A stretch of DNA of 64,000 bases from an uncultured Eubacteriales bacterium (GTDB lineage Bacteria > Bacillota > Clostridia > Oscillospirales > CAG-272): assembly GCA_934474225.1 (NCBI GenBank), contig CAKSLU010000007.1:7916-71915 (forward strand), given 5' to 3'. Shown piece by piece: positions 25,827-37,900 of this stretch; position 1 is the stretch's first letter, and each line of letters starts with the position of its first letter. Both the position numbers and the translations under genes were made by a program. The notes beneath the pieces are model-generated. The model was not told where the DNA came from. It did not search any database and saw only the letters and a program-made list of their open reading frames with translations.

Positions 25827-26639
25827 CTATTCCCGCGGGAACGTGCCGTCCTTTTCGCAGTCGGCAATCAGCGCGCGGTACTTGCTCGGCGACACGCCGA
25901 AATGCGCCTTGAAGCGCCGCGAAAAGTTCATGCAGTCGCCGTAACCCGCGCGGCTTGCCGCCGCGGCGACGCTCTCGCCGTCCACCGAGAGCAGATGCGC
26001 GGCGTGCTCCATGCGCACCCCGGCGAGATACTGCTTCGGCGAGGTGCCGGTCTCGCGGCGGAACACCGTGCTGAAATAGCTGCGCTCCAGATTCAGCGCC
26101 CGCGCGATGTCCGAGACGCGAATCGGCTTTGCGTAATTCTCCTCGATATAGCGCTTGGCGGCGGTGACATAGGGATTCTGCCGCGTGCCGTGCGCCGCCT
26201 GCATGCGGATGAGCGCCGCAAAGAGCGCCCACAGCAAGGATGTGACCGCCTCGCGCGCACCGGGCTCCTCCCTGGCGGCGTCCAGGCAGTCGGCAAACAG
26301 ACTGCCGAGCGACGGCGCGGTGAGCACATCGGCATCCAGCAGCGCGGGCAGCTCCAGGTCGCAGTGGAAGTTGATCCAGATATAGTGCCACGGCTCGGTC
26401 TTGTCGGCGGTGTAGACATGCGGGCGGTGCGGCCGCACCACAAAAATCTGGGACGGCAGCACATCGTAGGTCACGCCGCCGGTGGAAAAGCTGCCCTTGC
26501 CCGACACAACGAAATGCAGCATCCAGTACGGGCGCGTGCACCCGACCGAAAAGCCGGGCGCGCACTGCTCCGTGCCGCAGCAGACCGGGCTGAGCCCGGG
26601 CAGACGCTTATCGTCAAAGCGGTAATTTTCGCAAAGCAT
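25827..26639 (-). CDS. AraC-family transcriptional regulator
   Basis: 270 residues. N-terminal cupin-like sensing domain (MLHFVVSGKGSFSTGG, VRPHRPHVYTADKTEPWHYI; about 35-110), linker, and a C-terminal double HTH: YIEENYAKPIRVSDIARALN then LERSYFSTVFRRETGTSPKQ and GYGDCMNFSRRFKAHFGVSP. The start at 26639 follows AAGGAGAACGCC. It is upstream of, and collinear with, the binding protein and GH43-SLH genes, so it probably activates that operon, and possibly the beta-galactosidase gene, in response to a sugar. Ligand unknown. Confidence 0.9.
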   Translation of the reverse strand: MLCENYRFDDKRLPGLSPVCCGTEQCAPGFSVGCTRPYWMLHFVVSGKGSFSTGGVTYDVLPSQIFVVRPHRPHVYTADKTEPWHYIWINFHCDLELPALLDADVLTAPSLGSLFADCLDAAREEPGAREAVTSLLWALFAALIRMQAAHGTRQNPYVTAAKRYIEENYAKPIRVSDIARALNLERSYFSTVFRRETGTSPKQYLAGVRMEHAAHLLSVDGESVAAAASRAGYGDCMNFSRRFKAHFGVSPSKYRALIADCEKDGTFPRE

Positions 26640-26658
26640 GGCGTTCTCCTTTATTTCT

Positions 26659-26667
26659 ATTGTAACA
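26659..26667 (-). promoter_or_regulatory. Possible extended -10 for the AraC gene
   Basis: Minus strand TGTTACAAT (26667-26659), about 20 bp before the start codon; no good -35 seen. Confidence 0.35.
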
Positions 26668-26744
26668 GCAAAGCGGACATTTTCGGCTATCGCCGCCGGT
26701 CGGCGTTTTGCACAACCGGGGCGGCGAAATTTCAGCAGTCTGCC

Positions 26745-30297
<3,553 letters not shown>

Positions 30298-30303
30298 TTT
30301 AGC

Positions 30304-32355
30304 TTACTTCTCCTCTACCTTAAACAGCGCGTGGTCGAAGCCGAGGGTGTGGATGGCATAGAGCCGATAGGCATTGACCCAGGAAATGAGCCAGTTGTTG
30401 AAATGCCCGCGCTCCTCCACCGGGCGGTAGCGCGTCCAGCGGCAGCCGAAGAACGCCTCGTTCTGCCCGCCGCGCGGGCGCAGCGTGCCGTTTATCACCG
30501 TGTTGTCGTCGAGCGCGATGCAGAGCGTGGCATTGTGCCAGAGCGCGCGGGCGCGGGCAAACCAGCGGTCGTCGCCCGTGATTTGCCCAAGGCGGACAAA
30601 TTCGGGCGCGGCGAGCGAGCCCCAGGAATCAATGGCGTGATGCTGCACCGAGACCGCCGTGCCGCCCCGCGTGTGGTAGCCGTAGCGCGCAAAATCCGAG
30701 GCGGCGGGGTAGAGCGCGTCGTACCGGTACGCCCAAGAATCAAAATAGTACCCGCACATCTCGGCGCGCGTGCGGTAGACCGGGTCGCCGGTCTCGTCAT
30801 AGAGGTCGAGCGCGGCGCGCAGCAGCGGCCAGACCGTCTCCTTGTCCACCGAGGCGCAGTCGATGGCGCCTGCCGTCAGCGAAAAGGCGTCGAGATCGCG
30901 GCGCGCGTAGAAATCAAACCCGCGCACGGCGCCGTCGAGGTATTTTTTCTCCCCGGTCGCGCGGTAGACTTCGACAAGTGCAGGCAGCGCAAACGCGCCG
31001 ATGGTGCCGGTCGCGTCAAAGCTCGAACCGTCAAAGCGATACGCCTTGCCGAAACCGTTTTCTTCGTCAAAGTGGTCGAGGAAGAAGTCGCAGGTGCGGC
31101 GCGCAAAGGCGAGATAATCCGGGCGGTCGATGCCCGCGCCGCGCAGCAGCATATAGCAGCGCGCGAAGGACGCCGCGCCCCAGCCGAGGTTGCAGAGTTC
31201 GGGATACCACCCCTTGCCGCCCTTGTTCGTGCCGCCGGGAATGTGGAAGTTGGCTAAAATCTTCGTGTCCGACACGGCGGGACGCCATGCGGGTTCGCCG
31301 GGCGCGGGGTACCACTCGTAGTGCGCGAGGAACAGCCCGTTTTCCGCCTGTTTTTCGACCCAGGCATCGAGGTTTTCGAGCGCGGCGTCGAGGAACGACC
31401 GTTCCCCCGTGCGCAGATATTCGCAGATGTAAAGCTGACTGTTCAGCGCGCCCTGCCCTGCCCAGCCGATCTCAAACGAGGCAGCAGGCGGCGCAAAAGC
31501 GGGTGCGCCGAAGTCGGCGCGGCGCGCCGATGCAAAGAGGTTGTGCCCGCGGTATTCGCGCCGCAGGCTGCCGATGTAGGCAATGCCCGCATCCCACAGC
31601 GTGCGCGCGTCGGCGACGGGCGGCATGTCGGGACTGCGTAGTGCATCCAGGCGGTCGATGAGGCTTGCCATGCCGAAGTTCTTCCACTTCGGCGCGCCGA
31701 CAAAGATATAAAAGGTAAAGATTTTTTCTTCGCCCGGGGCAAATTCGAGATAAGTCTCAAGCGGCGCGGTCAGCGTGTCGGTATTCGTATAGGAATACGG
31801 CGACTCGATGTAGGGATAATACAGGTGATGGTCGAGGCTGCCGTCCGCATTTTCGGTGAGCGAAACCGAGGAGACCAGCGAGGTCTCGTCCGTGTCTGCG
31901 GCAAACAGCGCGGCGACGCGGGACGCATCCTCGGTGAGCGAGCAGGACGGAATGCCGGTGCGGTCGTAGGCGAAGATCCAGGGCTTGCCGTCCTTCTCAA
32001 AGCCGTGCGGGTAATTGCCGCCGCCGGGATTGCCGTTGTAGTTGACGCAGGGAATGACGAAATGGTCGCGGGTAAAGCAGTCGCGCAGGGTGGTCACCAG
32101 CTGCACGCGGCGGGTTTCATCCGCCGTGCTTTGCACCAGGCGGCGCAGGCGGCAGAGCCCGCCGCCGAGGTCGTGTGCCTCGTCCCGCACGGCAAAGCCG
32201 TGCCCCGCATATGTACCGTCCGCCGCCACGGCAAGCGGCAGCGTCTCGCCCGCCTCTGTGCGCACGGCGGGCGGCAGCAGCACGGCAAAGGCGTCGCCCG
32301 CACCGTCCGACGCAAGCAGTCCGCAGTCCGCACCCTGCCTTCCGAAAACAAACAT
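30304..32355 (-). CDS. Unrecognised enzyme, alpha-toroid (six-hairpin)-like
   Basis: 683 residues, cytoplasmic (no signal peptide). I do not recognise a family. The N-terminal about 270 residues look beta-rich (for example ITR-free stretches such as VQLVTTLRDCFTRDHFVIPC); residues from about 300 on show repeating helix pairs with aromatic loops, as in alpha/alpha toroid glycosidases: GWAGQGALNSQLYICEYLRT, LCNLGWGAASFARCYMLLRG, GTIGAFALPALVEVYRATG and QHHAIDSWGSLAAPEFVRLG. A sugar hydrolase or lyase acting with the nearby beta-galactosidase is an inference. The start at 32355 follows CTGGAGGCACAA; an upstream in-frame ATG (32454) lies at the promoter. Confidence 0.7.
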   Translation of the reverse strand: MFVFGRQGADCGLLASDGAGDAFAVLLPPAVRTEAGETLPLAVAADGTYAGHGFAVRDEAHDLGGGLCRLRRLVQSTADETRRVQLVTTLRDCFTRDHFVIPCVNYNGNPGGGNYPHGFEKDGKPWIFAYDRTGIPSCSLTEDASRVAALFAADTDETSLVSSVSLTENADGSLDHHLYYPYIESPYSYTNTDTLTAPLETYLEFAPGEEKIFTFYIFVGAPKWKNFGMASLIDRLDALRSPDMPPVADARTLWDAGIAYIGSLRREYRGHNLFASARRADFGAPAFAPPAASFEIGWAGQGALNSQLYICEYLRTGERSFLDAALENLDAWVEKQAENGLFLAHYEWYPAPGEPAWRPAVSDTKILANFHIPGGTNKGGKGWYPELCNLGWGAASFARCYMLLRGAGIDRPDYLAFARRTCDFFLDHFDEENGFGKAYRFDGSSFDATGTIGAFALPALVEVYRATGEKKYLDGAVRGFDFYARRDLDAFSLTAGAIDCASVDKETVWPLLRAALDLYDETGDPVYRTRAEMCGYYFDSWAYRYDALYPAASDFARYGYHTRGGTAVSVQHHAIDSWGSLAAPEFVRLGQITGDDRWFARARALWHNATLCIALDDNTVINGTLRPRGGQNEAFFGCRWTRYRPVEERGHFNNWLISWVNAYRLYAIHTLGFDHALFKVEEK

Positions 32356-32425
32356 TTGTGCCTCCAGTCCGTCTCGGCACAAAATCGTCGTATGTACCAA
32401 AACAATCCGCATAAATTCTGTTTTC

Positions 32426-32454
32426 ATTATGCGTTTTTGCACACGAAAAGTCAA
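32426..32454 (-). promoter_or_regulatory. Promoter for the 683-residue enzyme
   Basis: Minus strand TTGACT (32454-32449), 17 bp, CATAAT (32431-32426). A second TATAAT lies at 32470-32465 (TGGTATAAT, extended -10), so two start sites are possible. Confidence 0.65.
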
Positions 32455-32613
32455 CCGCTATCCCATTATACCACAGATACGAGCAGAACGACACAACAAA
32501 CAGACAGATATATATCGCCGTTTTGTGTGCATTTTCCCTTATTTTCCACGCAAAAAGGCGGGTATCCCTTTGCCGCGCACAGATTTGCCCGAATTTGCGC
32601 TTTTGTGTGGTGA

Positions 32614-32772
32614 CGTGGCGTCCCTTGGGGGAAGGCTAAGACGCGGCGGGAGCAAGCCCCCGCCCTACGGTGTGTAGAAACGCTTTGCAAACTCGGTAGG
32701 GGTCGGCGCCTCGACGACCCGCAATCGTGCGCAATCCAATTTCGGCTCCCCTGTAGGCGAAGATAGATTCCG
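32614..32772. repeat. R7 fragment, R5, R6 and an internally deleted R1
   Basis: R7 fragment (about 32614-32640), R5 (32643-32673), R6 left half (32695-32721), then CGGCTCCCCTGTA joined directly to GGCGAAGATAGATT (32743-32772), which in other loci is the sequence just outside the right end of R1. This looks like R1 after deletion of its middle. Confidence 0.7.
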
Positions 32773-32782
32773 CGGCGCACTC

Positions 32783-32811
32783 TTGCTTTTTTCGACAGCA
32801 TATGCTATACT
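32783..32811 (+). promoter_or_regulatory. Promoter for the lipid-module operon
   Basis: TTGCTT (32783-32788), 17 bp, TATACT (32806-32811), 55 bp before the kinase start. Confidence 0.65.
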
Positions 32812-32866
32812 GTAGGTTGGATATTTGGCGAATGCTTGTCAAACGCACGCGAAAGGAAAACGCGCG

Positions 32867-33817
32867 ATGAAACATGTGTTTATTCTCAACCCGAAAGCCG
32901 GCAGCGGCGCGCATCTCGACGAAGCGCGCGACGCCATCCGCCGCCTCGGCGGCGATGTGACCGTCTACGAGACCAAGGCACCGAAGGACGCGACGCGGTA
33001 CATACGCGCATGGTGCGAAAGCCATACTGAAGATGTGCGGTTCTACGCCTGCGGCGGGGACGGCACCATCAAGGAGGTTGCCGAGGGCATCCTCGGCTTT
33101 CCGCACGCCAGCATGTCCTGCTTTCCCATCGGCAGCGGCAACGACTTTGTGAAATACTACGGCGGGCGCGAACGCTTTGCCGACCTCGCGGCACTGACCG
33201 CCGCGGACGCCCTGCCCGTGGACATGATTACCCTCGGGAACGAATATTCTGTAAATGTCTGCAACTTCGGCTTTGACGCCGCCGTTGCCGAAACGATGAA
33301 CCGCGTGCGCCGCGTGCCGCTTCTCGGCGGCAGGCACGCCTACACCACCGGTATTTTGCGCGCGCTCGTCACCGCACGGCGCAATCACTGCGACATCTAC
33401 GCCGGCGGCGAAAAGCTGACGGGCAAAGCCTTTCTGCTCTGCACCATTGCCAACGGCGCGTATGTCGGCGGCGCTTTTCGCTGTGCGCCCCGCGCGAAAA
33501 ACGACGACGGCAGGCTGGAGGTCTGCGTGATGAAGCCGATGTCGCTCTTCACCTTTCTCTCCCTGATGGGTCCCTATCGGCGGGGCGAACACCTGGACGA
33601 CCCCCGCTTTGCCAAGTACATGACCTACCGGCGCGCCGCGCGCGTGGAGGTCGTGTCGAAAAAGCCCTTCCCGGTCTCGCTGGACGGCGAGATCATCAAG
33701 ACCGAACGCTTCACCTGCACGGTGCTGCCCGGCGCACTGCGCTTTGCCGTGCCGAAAACCGCCGTGCCGGAGACAACCGCGGCGGAGCCGAGCGACGCGC
33801 CCGTGCCCGCGCTCTGA
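32867..33817 (+). CDS. Diacylglycerol/lipid kinase family protein (YegS/DagK-like)
   Basis: 316 residues of the DAGK catalytic (LCB5/YegS/DgkB) family, phosphorylating diacylglycerol or a related lipid with ATP at the inner membrane face. FILNPKAGSG at the N-terminus is the nucleotide loop; ACGGDGTIKEVAEGI near residue 63 is the GGDGT catalytic motif; FPIGSGNDFVKYYGG follows near 97; PVSLDGEI near 272 fits the C-terminal domain. The start at 32867 follows GAAAGGAAAACGCGCG. First gene of a three-gene run with a CrtO-like protein and a PAP2 phosphatase. Confidence 0.88.
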   Translation: MKHVFILNPKAGSGAHLDEARDAIRRLGGDVTVYETKAPKDATRYIRAWCESHTEDVRFYACGGDGTIKEVAEGILGFPHASMSCFPIGSGNDFVKYYGGRERFADLAALTAADALPVDMITLGNEYSVNVCNFGFDAAVAETMNRVRRVPLLGGRHAYTTGILRALVTARRNHCDIYAGGEKLTGKAFLLCTIANGAYVGGAFRCAPRAKNDDGRLEVCVMKPMSLFTFLSLMGPYRRGEHLDDPRFAKYMTYRRAARVEVVSKKPFPVSLDGEIIKTERFTCTVLPGALRFAVPKTAVPETTAAEPSDAPVPAL

Positions 33818-33862
33818 TTTTTTCTGAAATTTCGGAAAGTCCAATGTAAAGGAGACTGAACT

Positions 33863-34372
33863 ATGGAGCTGCTCTACACGCTGCTGCTGGCGGTGTTTCT
33901 CGCCGTGGCATCGCATTATATCGGGCAGGCGCTGCCGCGCGAATCCTTCTTTGTCGACCGCTTTCCCTACCGCTCCTTTGCCTTTGAGAAAAACGGCAGC
34001 ATCTACCGCCGCATCGGCGTGCACAAATGGATGGACATGGTTCCGGACATGAGCCGCGTGATGGGCGACATGGTGCCGAAGAAACTGCACGCCGGCATGA
34101 CCGCCGAGGACGTGCGCGTGCTGATTCGCGAGACCTGCGTCGCCGAGCATGTGCACTTCATGCTGTGTGTGGTCTTTCTCTTTGTGTCCCGCTTCTGGGT
34201 GGATAACACCTGGATTTTCTTCTGGCTGATCTATGCCGTCTGCAACCTGCCGTTCATCATCATCCAGCGCTACAACCGACCGATGCTGGTCCGCCTGCTC
34301 CGCCGCATGGAGGCGCGGGAGAGCCGCCTTGCCGCCGCCGGCGAGCAGGAAGAGGCCACCGCAGAACCGTAA
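33863..34372 (+). CDS. CrtO-like membrane protein (glycosyl-4,4'-diaponeurosporenoate acyltransferase family)
   Basis: 169 residues with an N-terminal membrane helix (LLYTLLLAVFLAVASHYIG) and two further segments near 95-135. The pattern SIYRRIGVHKWMDMVPDMSR, then RETCVAEHVHF and NLPFIIIQRYNRPMLVRLL, is what I recall for the CrtO family, named for staphyloxanthin acylation but widespread in bacteria without carotenoids. The Glu-x-x-His in AEHVH and the QRYNRP end are the likely conserved sites. It lies between lipid kinase and lipid phosphatase genes (46 and 21 bp gaps), so a glycolipid or lipid acylation role is inferred. Low-complexity acidic C-terminus. Confidence 0.7.
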   Translation: MELLYTLLLAVFLAVASHYIGQALPRESFFVDRFPYRSFAFEKNGSIYRRIGVHKWMDMVPDMSRVMGDMVPKKLHAGMTAEDVRVLIRETCVAEHVHFMLCVVFLFVSRFWVDNTWIFFWLIYAVCNLPFIIIQRYNRPMLVRLLRRMEARESRLAAAGEQEEATAEP

Positions 34373-34393
34373 CGAAAGGAACCCCTTTTCCCC

Positions 34394-35056
34394 ATGATAG
34401 ATTATCGTAAATTCCGCTTTTCCAAGCTGAACACCCCGCAGTTTGCACACCTGAAGCTGCTGCTTTTCTGGCCGATTTACGGTCTCGCCTTTTTCTTTGT
34501 GGAGCGCGTCTCCACCGACCGCGTCTGGCGCGTGATGCACTGCGCCCTCGACGACCTGATCCCCTTTTGCGAATACTTTGTCATCCCGTACATGTTCTGG
34601 TTTGTCTATCTTATCGGCATGCTGCTCTACACGCTGCTCTGCGACATTCCCGCCTTCAAGCGGCTGATGTGGTTCATCATTTTTACATACTCGGTGACCA
34701 TCTTTATCTACCTCGTCTATCCCACCTGCCAGAACCTGCGCCCGACTTCGTTTGAACGCGACAATATTTTCACGCGGTTTCTGACATACTTTTATCAGTT
34801 TGACACGAACACCAATGTCAACCCGTCCATCCATGTCATCGGCTCGCTCGGCGTGATGTTCACATCCTGGCACACGAAGCGGTTTGAAAAATCGCTGCCG
34901 TGGAAGATTCTGTTCACCGTGGTGGGTGTGCTCATCAGCATCTCCACCGTGTTCATCAAGCAGCACTCGGCGATCGACATCGCCTGTGCCGTCTTGCTGT
35001 GCGGCATCTTCTACCCGGTCATGCAGATCGACTACAAGGATGCGGCGCCGCTGTAA
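34394..35056 (+). CDS. PAP2-family membrane phosphatase
   Basis: 220 residues with about six membrane segments. The PAP2 active-site motifs are partly visible: the SxH region NPSIHVIGSLGV near residue 137 and the C-terminal motif STVFIKQHSAIDIACAVLL near 180, with the catalytic His in KQHSAID. The first motif (KxxxxxxRP) is in QNLRPTSFE near 113. Such enzymes dephosphorylate phosphatidate, undecaprenyl pyrophosphate or related lipids at the outer membrane face. Third gene of the lipid module, opposing the upstream kinase in principle. Start after AACGAAAGGAACCCC. Confidence 0.85.
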   Translation: MIDYRKFRFSKLNTPQFAHLKLLLFWPIYGLAFFFVERVSTDRVWRVMHCALDDLIPFCEYFVIPYMFWFVYLIGMLLYTLLCDIPAFKRLMWFIIFTYSVTIFIYLVYPTCQNLRPTSFERDNIFTRFLTYFYQFDTNTNVNPSIHVIGSLGVMFTSWHTKRFEKSLPWKILFTVVGVLISISTVFIKQHSAIDIACAVLLCGIFYPVMQIDYKDAAPL

Positions 35057-35084
35057 ATCCATTTGCCAAAGAAGGAGTATACCC

Positions 35085-36500
35085 ATGAGAAAAACCAAAA
35101 TTGTCTGCACCATCGGTCCCGCCTGCTCGGATGAAAATACACTCACCGAAATGTGCCGCGCCGGCATGAATGTCGCGCGCCTCAACTTCTCGCACGGCAC
35201 GCACGAGGACCATCTCGCCCACATTGAAAAGCTGAAGCGCATTCGCGAGAAGCTGAAGCTGCCGATTGCGATTCTGCTTGACACCAAGGGGCCGGAATAC
35301 CGCATCCGCACCTTCAAGGACGGCAAGGTCACCCTCGCCGAGGGCGACACCTTCACCTTCACCACCGACGAGAGCGTCATCGGCGACGAGACCTGCGTTG
35401 CCGTCAGCTATGCCGGGCTTGCCGACGACCTCGAACCGGGCGACATCATCCTGCTCAACAACGGGCTTCTCGCCTTCCGCGTGACGGAAATCCGCGGCGG
35501 CGAGGTCGTCACCACCGTGACGACGGGCGGCGAACTCTCCGACCGCAAGAGCATGAGTTTCCCCGGCAAGGTGTTAAACCAGGTCTACCTCAGCGAGCAG
35601 GACAAGGACGACATCCGCTTCGGCCTCGAAAACGGCGTTGATTTCATCGCCTGCTCCTTCGTCTCCTGCCGCCAGGACCTCATCGACGTGAAGAACTTCC
35701 TGCGCGAATGCGGGGACGACTCTACCGAGCTGATTGCCAAAATCGAGAACCGCGCGGGCATTGAAAATATCGAAGAAATCTGCGAAGAATGCTCCGGCAT
35801 CATGATTGGCCGCGGCGACATGGGCGTGGAAATTCCGTTTGAGGAGCTGCCCTCGATTCAGAAGCAGCTGATCACCAACTGCCGCCTGCTTGGCAAGCGG
35901 GTAATCACCGCCACCGAGATGCTGGAATCCATGATTCACAACATCCGCCCGACCCGCGCCGAGATCTCGGATGTGGCAAACGCCGTCTACGACGGCACCA
36001 GCGCCGTGATGCTCTCGGGCGAGACCGCCGCGGGCAAGTACCCGGTGGAGACCGTCGCCACGATGGCGCGCATCGCCGCCGCGGCGGAGGAAGGCATCGA
36101 ATACGACCGCCGCTACCGCACCTATGAATTCAAAATCAAGAACACGGTGGATGCGATTTCGCACGCCACCTGCGGCATGGCAATCGACATCGGCGCAAAG
36201 GCGATTGCGGTCTGCTCGCTCTCGGGCATGACGGCGCGCATGGTCTCGCGCTTCCGCTCGCCGGTGGACATCCTCGGCGTGACGACCAGCGAGAAGACCT
36301 TCCGCAAGCTCGCCCTCTCCTGGGGTGTGACGCCGGTGCTCTGCGAGCCGCTGAACTCGACCGATGTGCTCTTCTACCGTGCAAAGCAGCTTGCCAAAGA
36401 GGCGTTTGACCTGCGCTGCGGCGACCTTATCGTGATTACCGGCGGCATCACCAACGGCCATTCCGGCAACACGGATTTGATTAAGGTAGAGAAGATATAA
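35085..36500 (+). CDS. pyk: Pyruvate kinase
   Basis: Last step of glycolysis: PEP plus ADP to pyruvate plus ATP. 471 residues, the short form without the extra C-terminal PEP-utiliser-like domain of Bacillus Pyk. N-terminal TKIVCTIGPACSDE, MNVARLNFSHG near 28, DTKGPEYRIR near 70, IAKIENRAGIENI near 215, IMIGRGDMGVEIPFEELP near 240 (catalytic and metal region), then TRAEISDVANAVYDGTSAVM. The classical ATQML reads ATEML here. The start at 35085 follows AAGAAGGAGTATACCC; in-frame sequence upstream lies inside the PAP2 gene. It sits 28 bp after PAP2, probably in the same transcript. Confidence 0.95.
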   Translation: MRKTKIVCTIGPACSDENTLTEMCRAGMNVARLNFSHGTHEDHLAHIEKLKRIREKLKLPIAILLDTKGPEYRIRTFKDGKVTLAEGDTFTFTTDESVIGDETCVAVSYAGLADDLEPGDIILLNNGLLAFRVTEIRGGEVVTTVTTGGELSDRKSMSFPGKVLNQVYLSEQDKDDIRFGLENGVDFIACSFVSCRQDLIDVKNFLRECGDDSTELIAKIENRAGIENIEEICEECSGIMIGRGDMGVEIPFEELPSIQKQLITNCRLLGKRVITATEMLESMIHNIRPTRAEISDVANAVYDGTSAVMLSGETAAGKYPVETVATMARIAAAAEEGIEYDRRYRTYEFKIKNTVDAISHATCGMAIDIGAKAIAVCSLSGMTARMVSRFRSPVDILGVTTSEKTFRKLALSWGVTPVLCEPLNSTDVLFYRAKQLAKEAFDLRCGDLIVITGGITNGHSGNTDLIKVEKI

Positions 36501-36538
36501 AGGGAAACGAACCGATACCTGCATGTTTCCGCTATTCC

Positions 36539-36766
36539 GTAGGGGCGACCATCGGTCGCCCGCCTGCACGATGGCAAAAGCGGGCGACCAATGGTCGCCC
36601 CTACGGTTTGTGCGGAGGTTTATGCATACCTGTAGGGACCGGCGTCATTTTCGGCTCCCCTGTGTAAGGGGAGCAGTCACCGTCAGGTGACTGAGGGGTT
36701 GTATCTTTACTCTGTAACAATCCCTCCGCCGTCATTCGACGGCACCTCCCTTTACACAAGGGAGGC
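36539..36766. repeat. R4 module, truncated R6 and R1
   Basis: R4 (36539-36605), a cut R6 (about 36630-36646, TGTAGGGACCGGCGTC) joined to R1 (36653-36766; P4 GCCGTCATTCGACGGC, a sequence seen in no other copy but still fully paired). Confidence 0.82.
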
Positions 36767-36806
36767 TTTTCCCCCCCCACATTTTCTACGAAAGGACGGT
36801 GCCCCC

Positions 36807-37877
36807 ATGAAACGGTTTCTGCGCGCGGCGGCGCTGCTCCTTGCCGCGCTGTGCTGCCTGCTGCCGCTGGCGGCGGCGGAACGCGCCTCGCTCTATGTCG
36901 GCGACGACGCCTACCGCGGCGACTCACTCTCCCCCTTTATCGAATCGGATGGCAAACAACTCGTGTCCCTCGCCGCCTTCGGCGAATTTGACGCACTTAC
37001 ACTCACCGTGTCCGAATCGCTCGGCGCGGCGCTGCTCGAGGGCGCGGACGGCGTGTACCTCTCCGTGAGCCTCAGTCGTGGGGAATGCCTCGACGAGGCG
37101 GGCGAAATCCGCGAAATCGCGCTCTACCGCTACGACGGCGAACTCTATGTCGAGCCTAACGTCCTCTGCGAAAAATTCGGCATCACTTTTGAGACCGCCT
37201 ACGCCGCCGACGGCTATCTGCGCGCGCGGCTGACCGACGGCAGCGAAAGCATGACCTTTCCCGAGCTGCTTGCCGCCTATGACGCGGGCGGCGGCGACGC
37301 CAAGGTCAACCTGACCCGCATCACGGGGCGCACGATGGACGGCACTTTTCTGCACCCCATTTTCTTAAACCCGCGCGCCGCCATTGTGCCGGGGCTCATC
37401 CGCCTGCTGGGCGGACACAGCGCGACCTTTGCGCTCGACCCCGCCGACATCGGCGCCTACCGCGAGGTGCTGCCGCTGATTTACGCATCGGGGCACACTG
37501 TCGCCTACTATGCGGACGATGCGGCGCTCCGCGCACCCGCCGCCTTTGCGGCGGAAATGGACAGCGCCAACGACACGCTGTTTGCCCTGCTCGGCAAGAC
37601 GACGCGCATCTTTGTCTCCACCGAACTGGCAAGCACGCTGCCGCACATCGACGGCTACTTCGGCAAGGCGTGCCGCATGAACCTCGTCGCGGACGACCTT
37701 TCGAGTGAGCGCATGACGAACATGGCGCTTGCCGAGTCGCCGAGCAACGGCATCTTCAACTTCTCGCTCTCGACCGACGCGGACACCCGTGCGCTCTACA
37801 GCGGCTTTTTCAAAAAATTCGACACTTACAAGGCGCTGCGCTCCATGCCCCTGCATGAAGCCGGTGCGGCGCAGTAA
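36807..37877 (+). CDS. Secreted protein, possible degenerate NodB-like fold
   Basis: 356 residues with a signal peptide (MKRFLRAAALLLAALCCLLP, cleavage near AAAE, residue 25). Residues about 26-150 resemble a stalk/copper-amine-oxidase-N type beta domain (LYVEPNVLCEKFGITFETAY). The region GGHSATFALDPADIGAYREV then LPLIYASGHTVAYYADD (about 200-235) resembles the ATFF…GHEIGNHT core of polysaccharide deacetylases, but the catalytic Asp and His residues are missing. The function is unknown; the gene is 23 bp before a response regulator, so an envelope-sensing role is possible. Start at 36807 after ACGAAAGGACGGTGCCCCC. Confidence 0.6.
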   Translation: MKRFLRAAALLLAALCCLLPLAAAERASLYVGDDAYRGDSLSPFIESDGKQLVSLAAFGEFDALTLTVSESLGAALLEGADGVYLSVSLSRGECLDEAGEIREIALYRYDGELYVEPNVLCEKFGITFETAYAADGYLRARLTDGSESMTFPELLAAYDAGGGDAKVNLTRITGRTMDGTFLHPIFLNPRAAIVPGLIRLLGGHSATFALDPADIGAYREVLPLIYASGHTVAYYADDAALRAPAAFAAEMDSANDTLFALLGKTTRIFVSTELASTLPHIDGYFGKACRMNLVADDLSSERMTNMALAESPSNGIFNFSLSTDADTRALYSGFFKKFDTYKALRSMPLHEAGAAQ

Positions 37878-37900
37878 CCTCTGCCGGAAAGGACAAACGA

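Noticed and set aside
33863..35056. Carotenoid biosynthesis locus suggested by the CrtO-like gene
   Set aside because: No phytoene or squalene synthase, desaturase or glycosyltransferase gene in the window.
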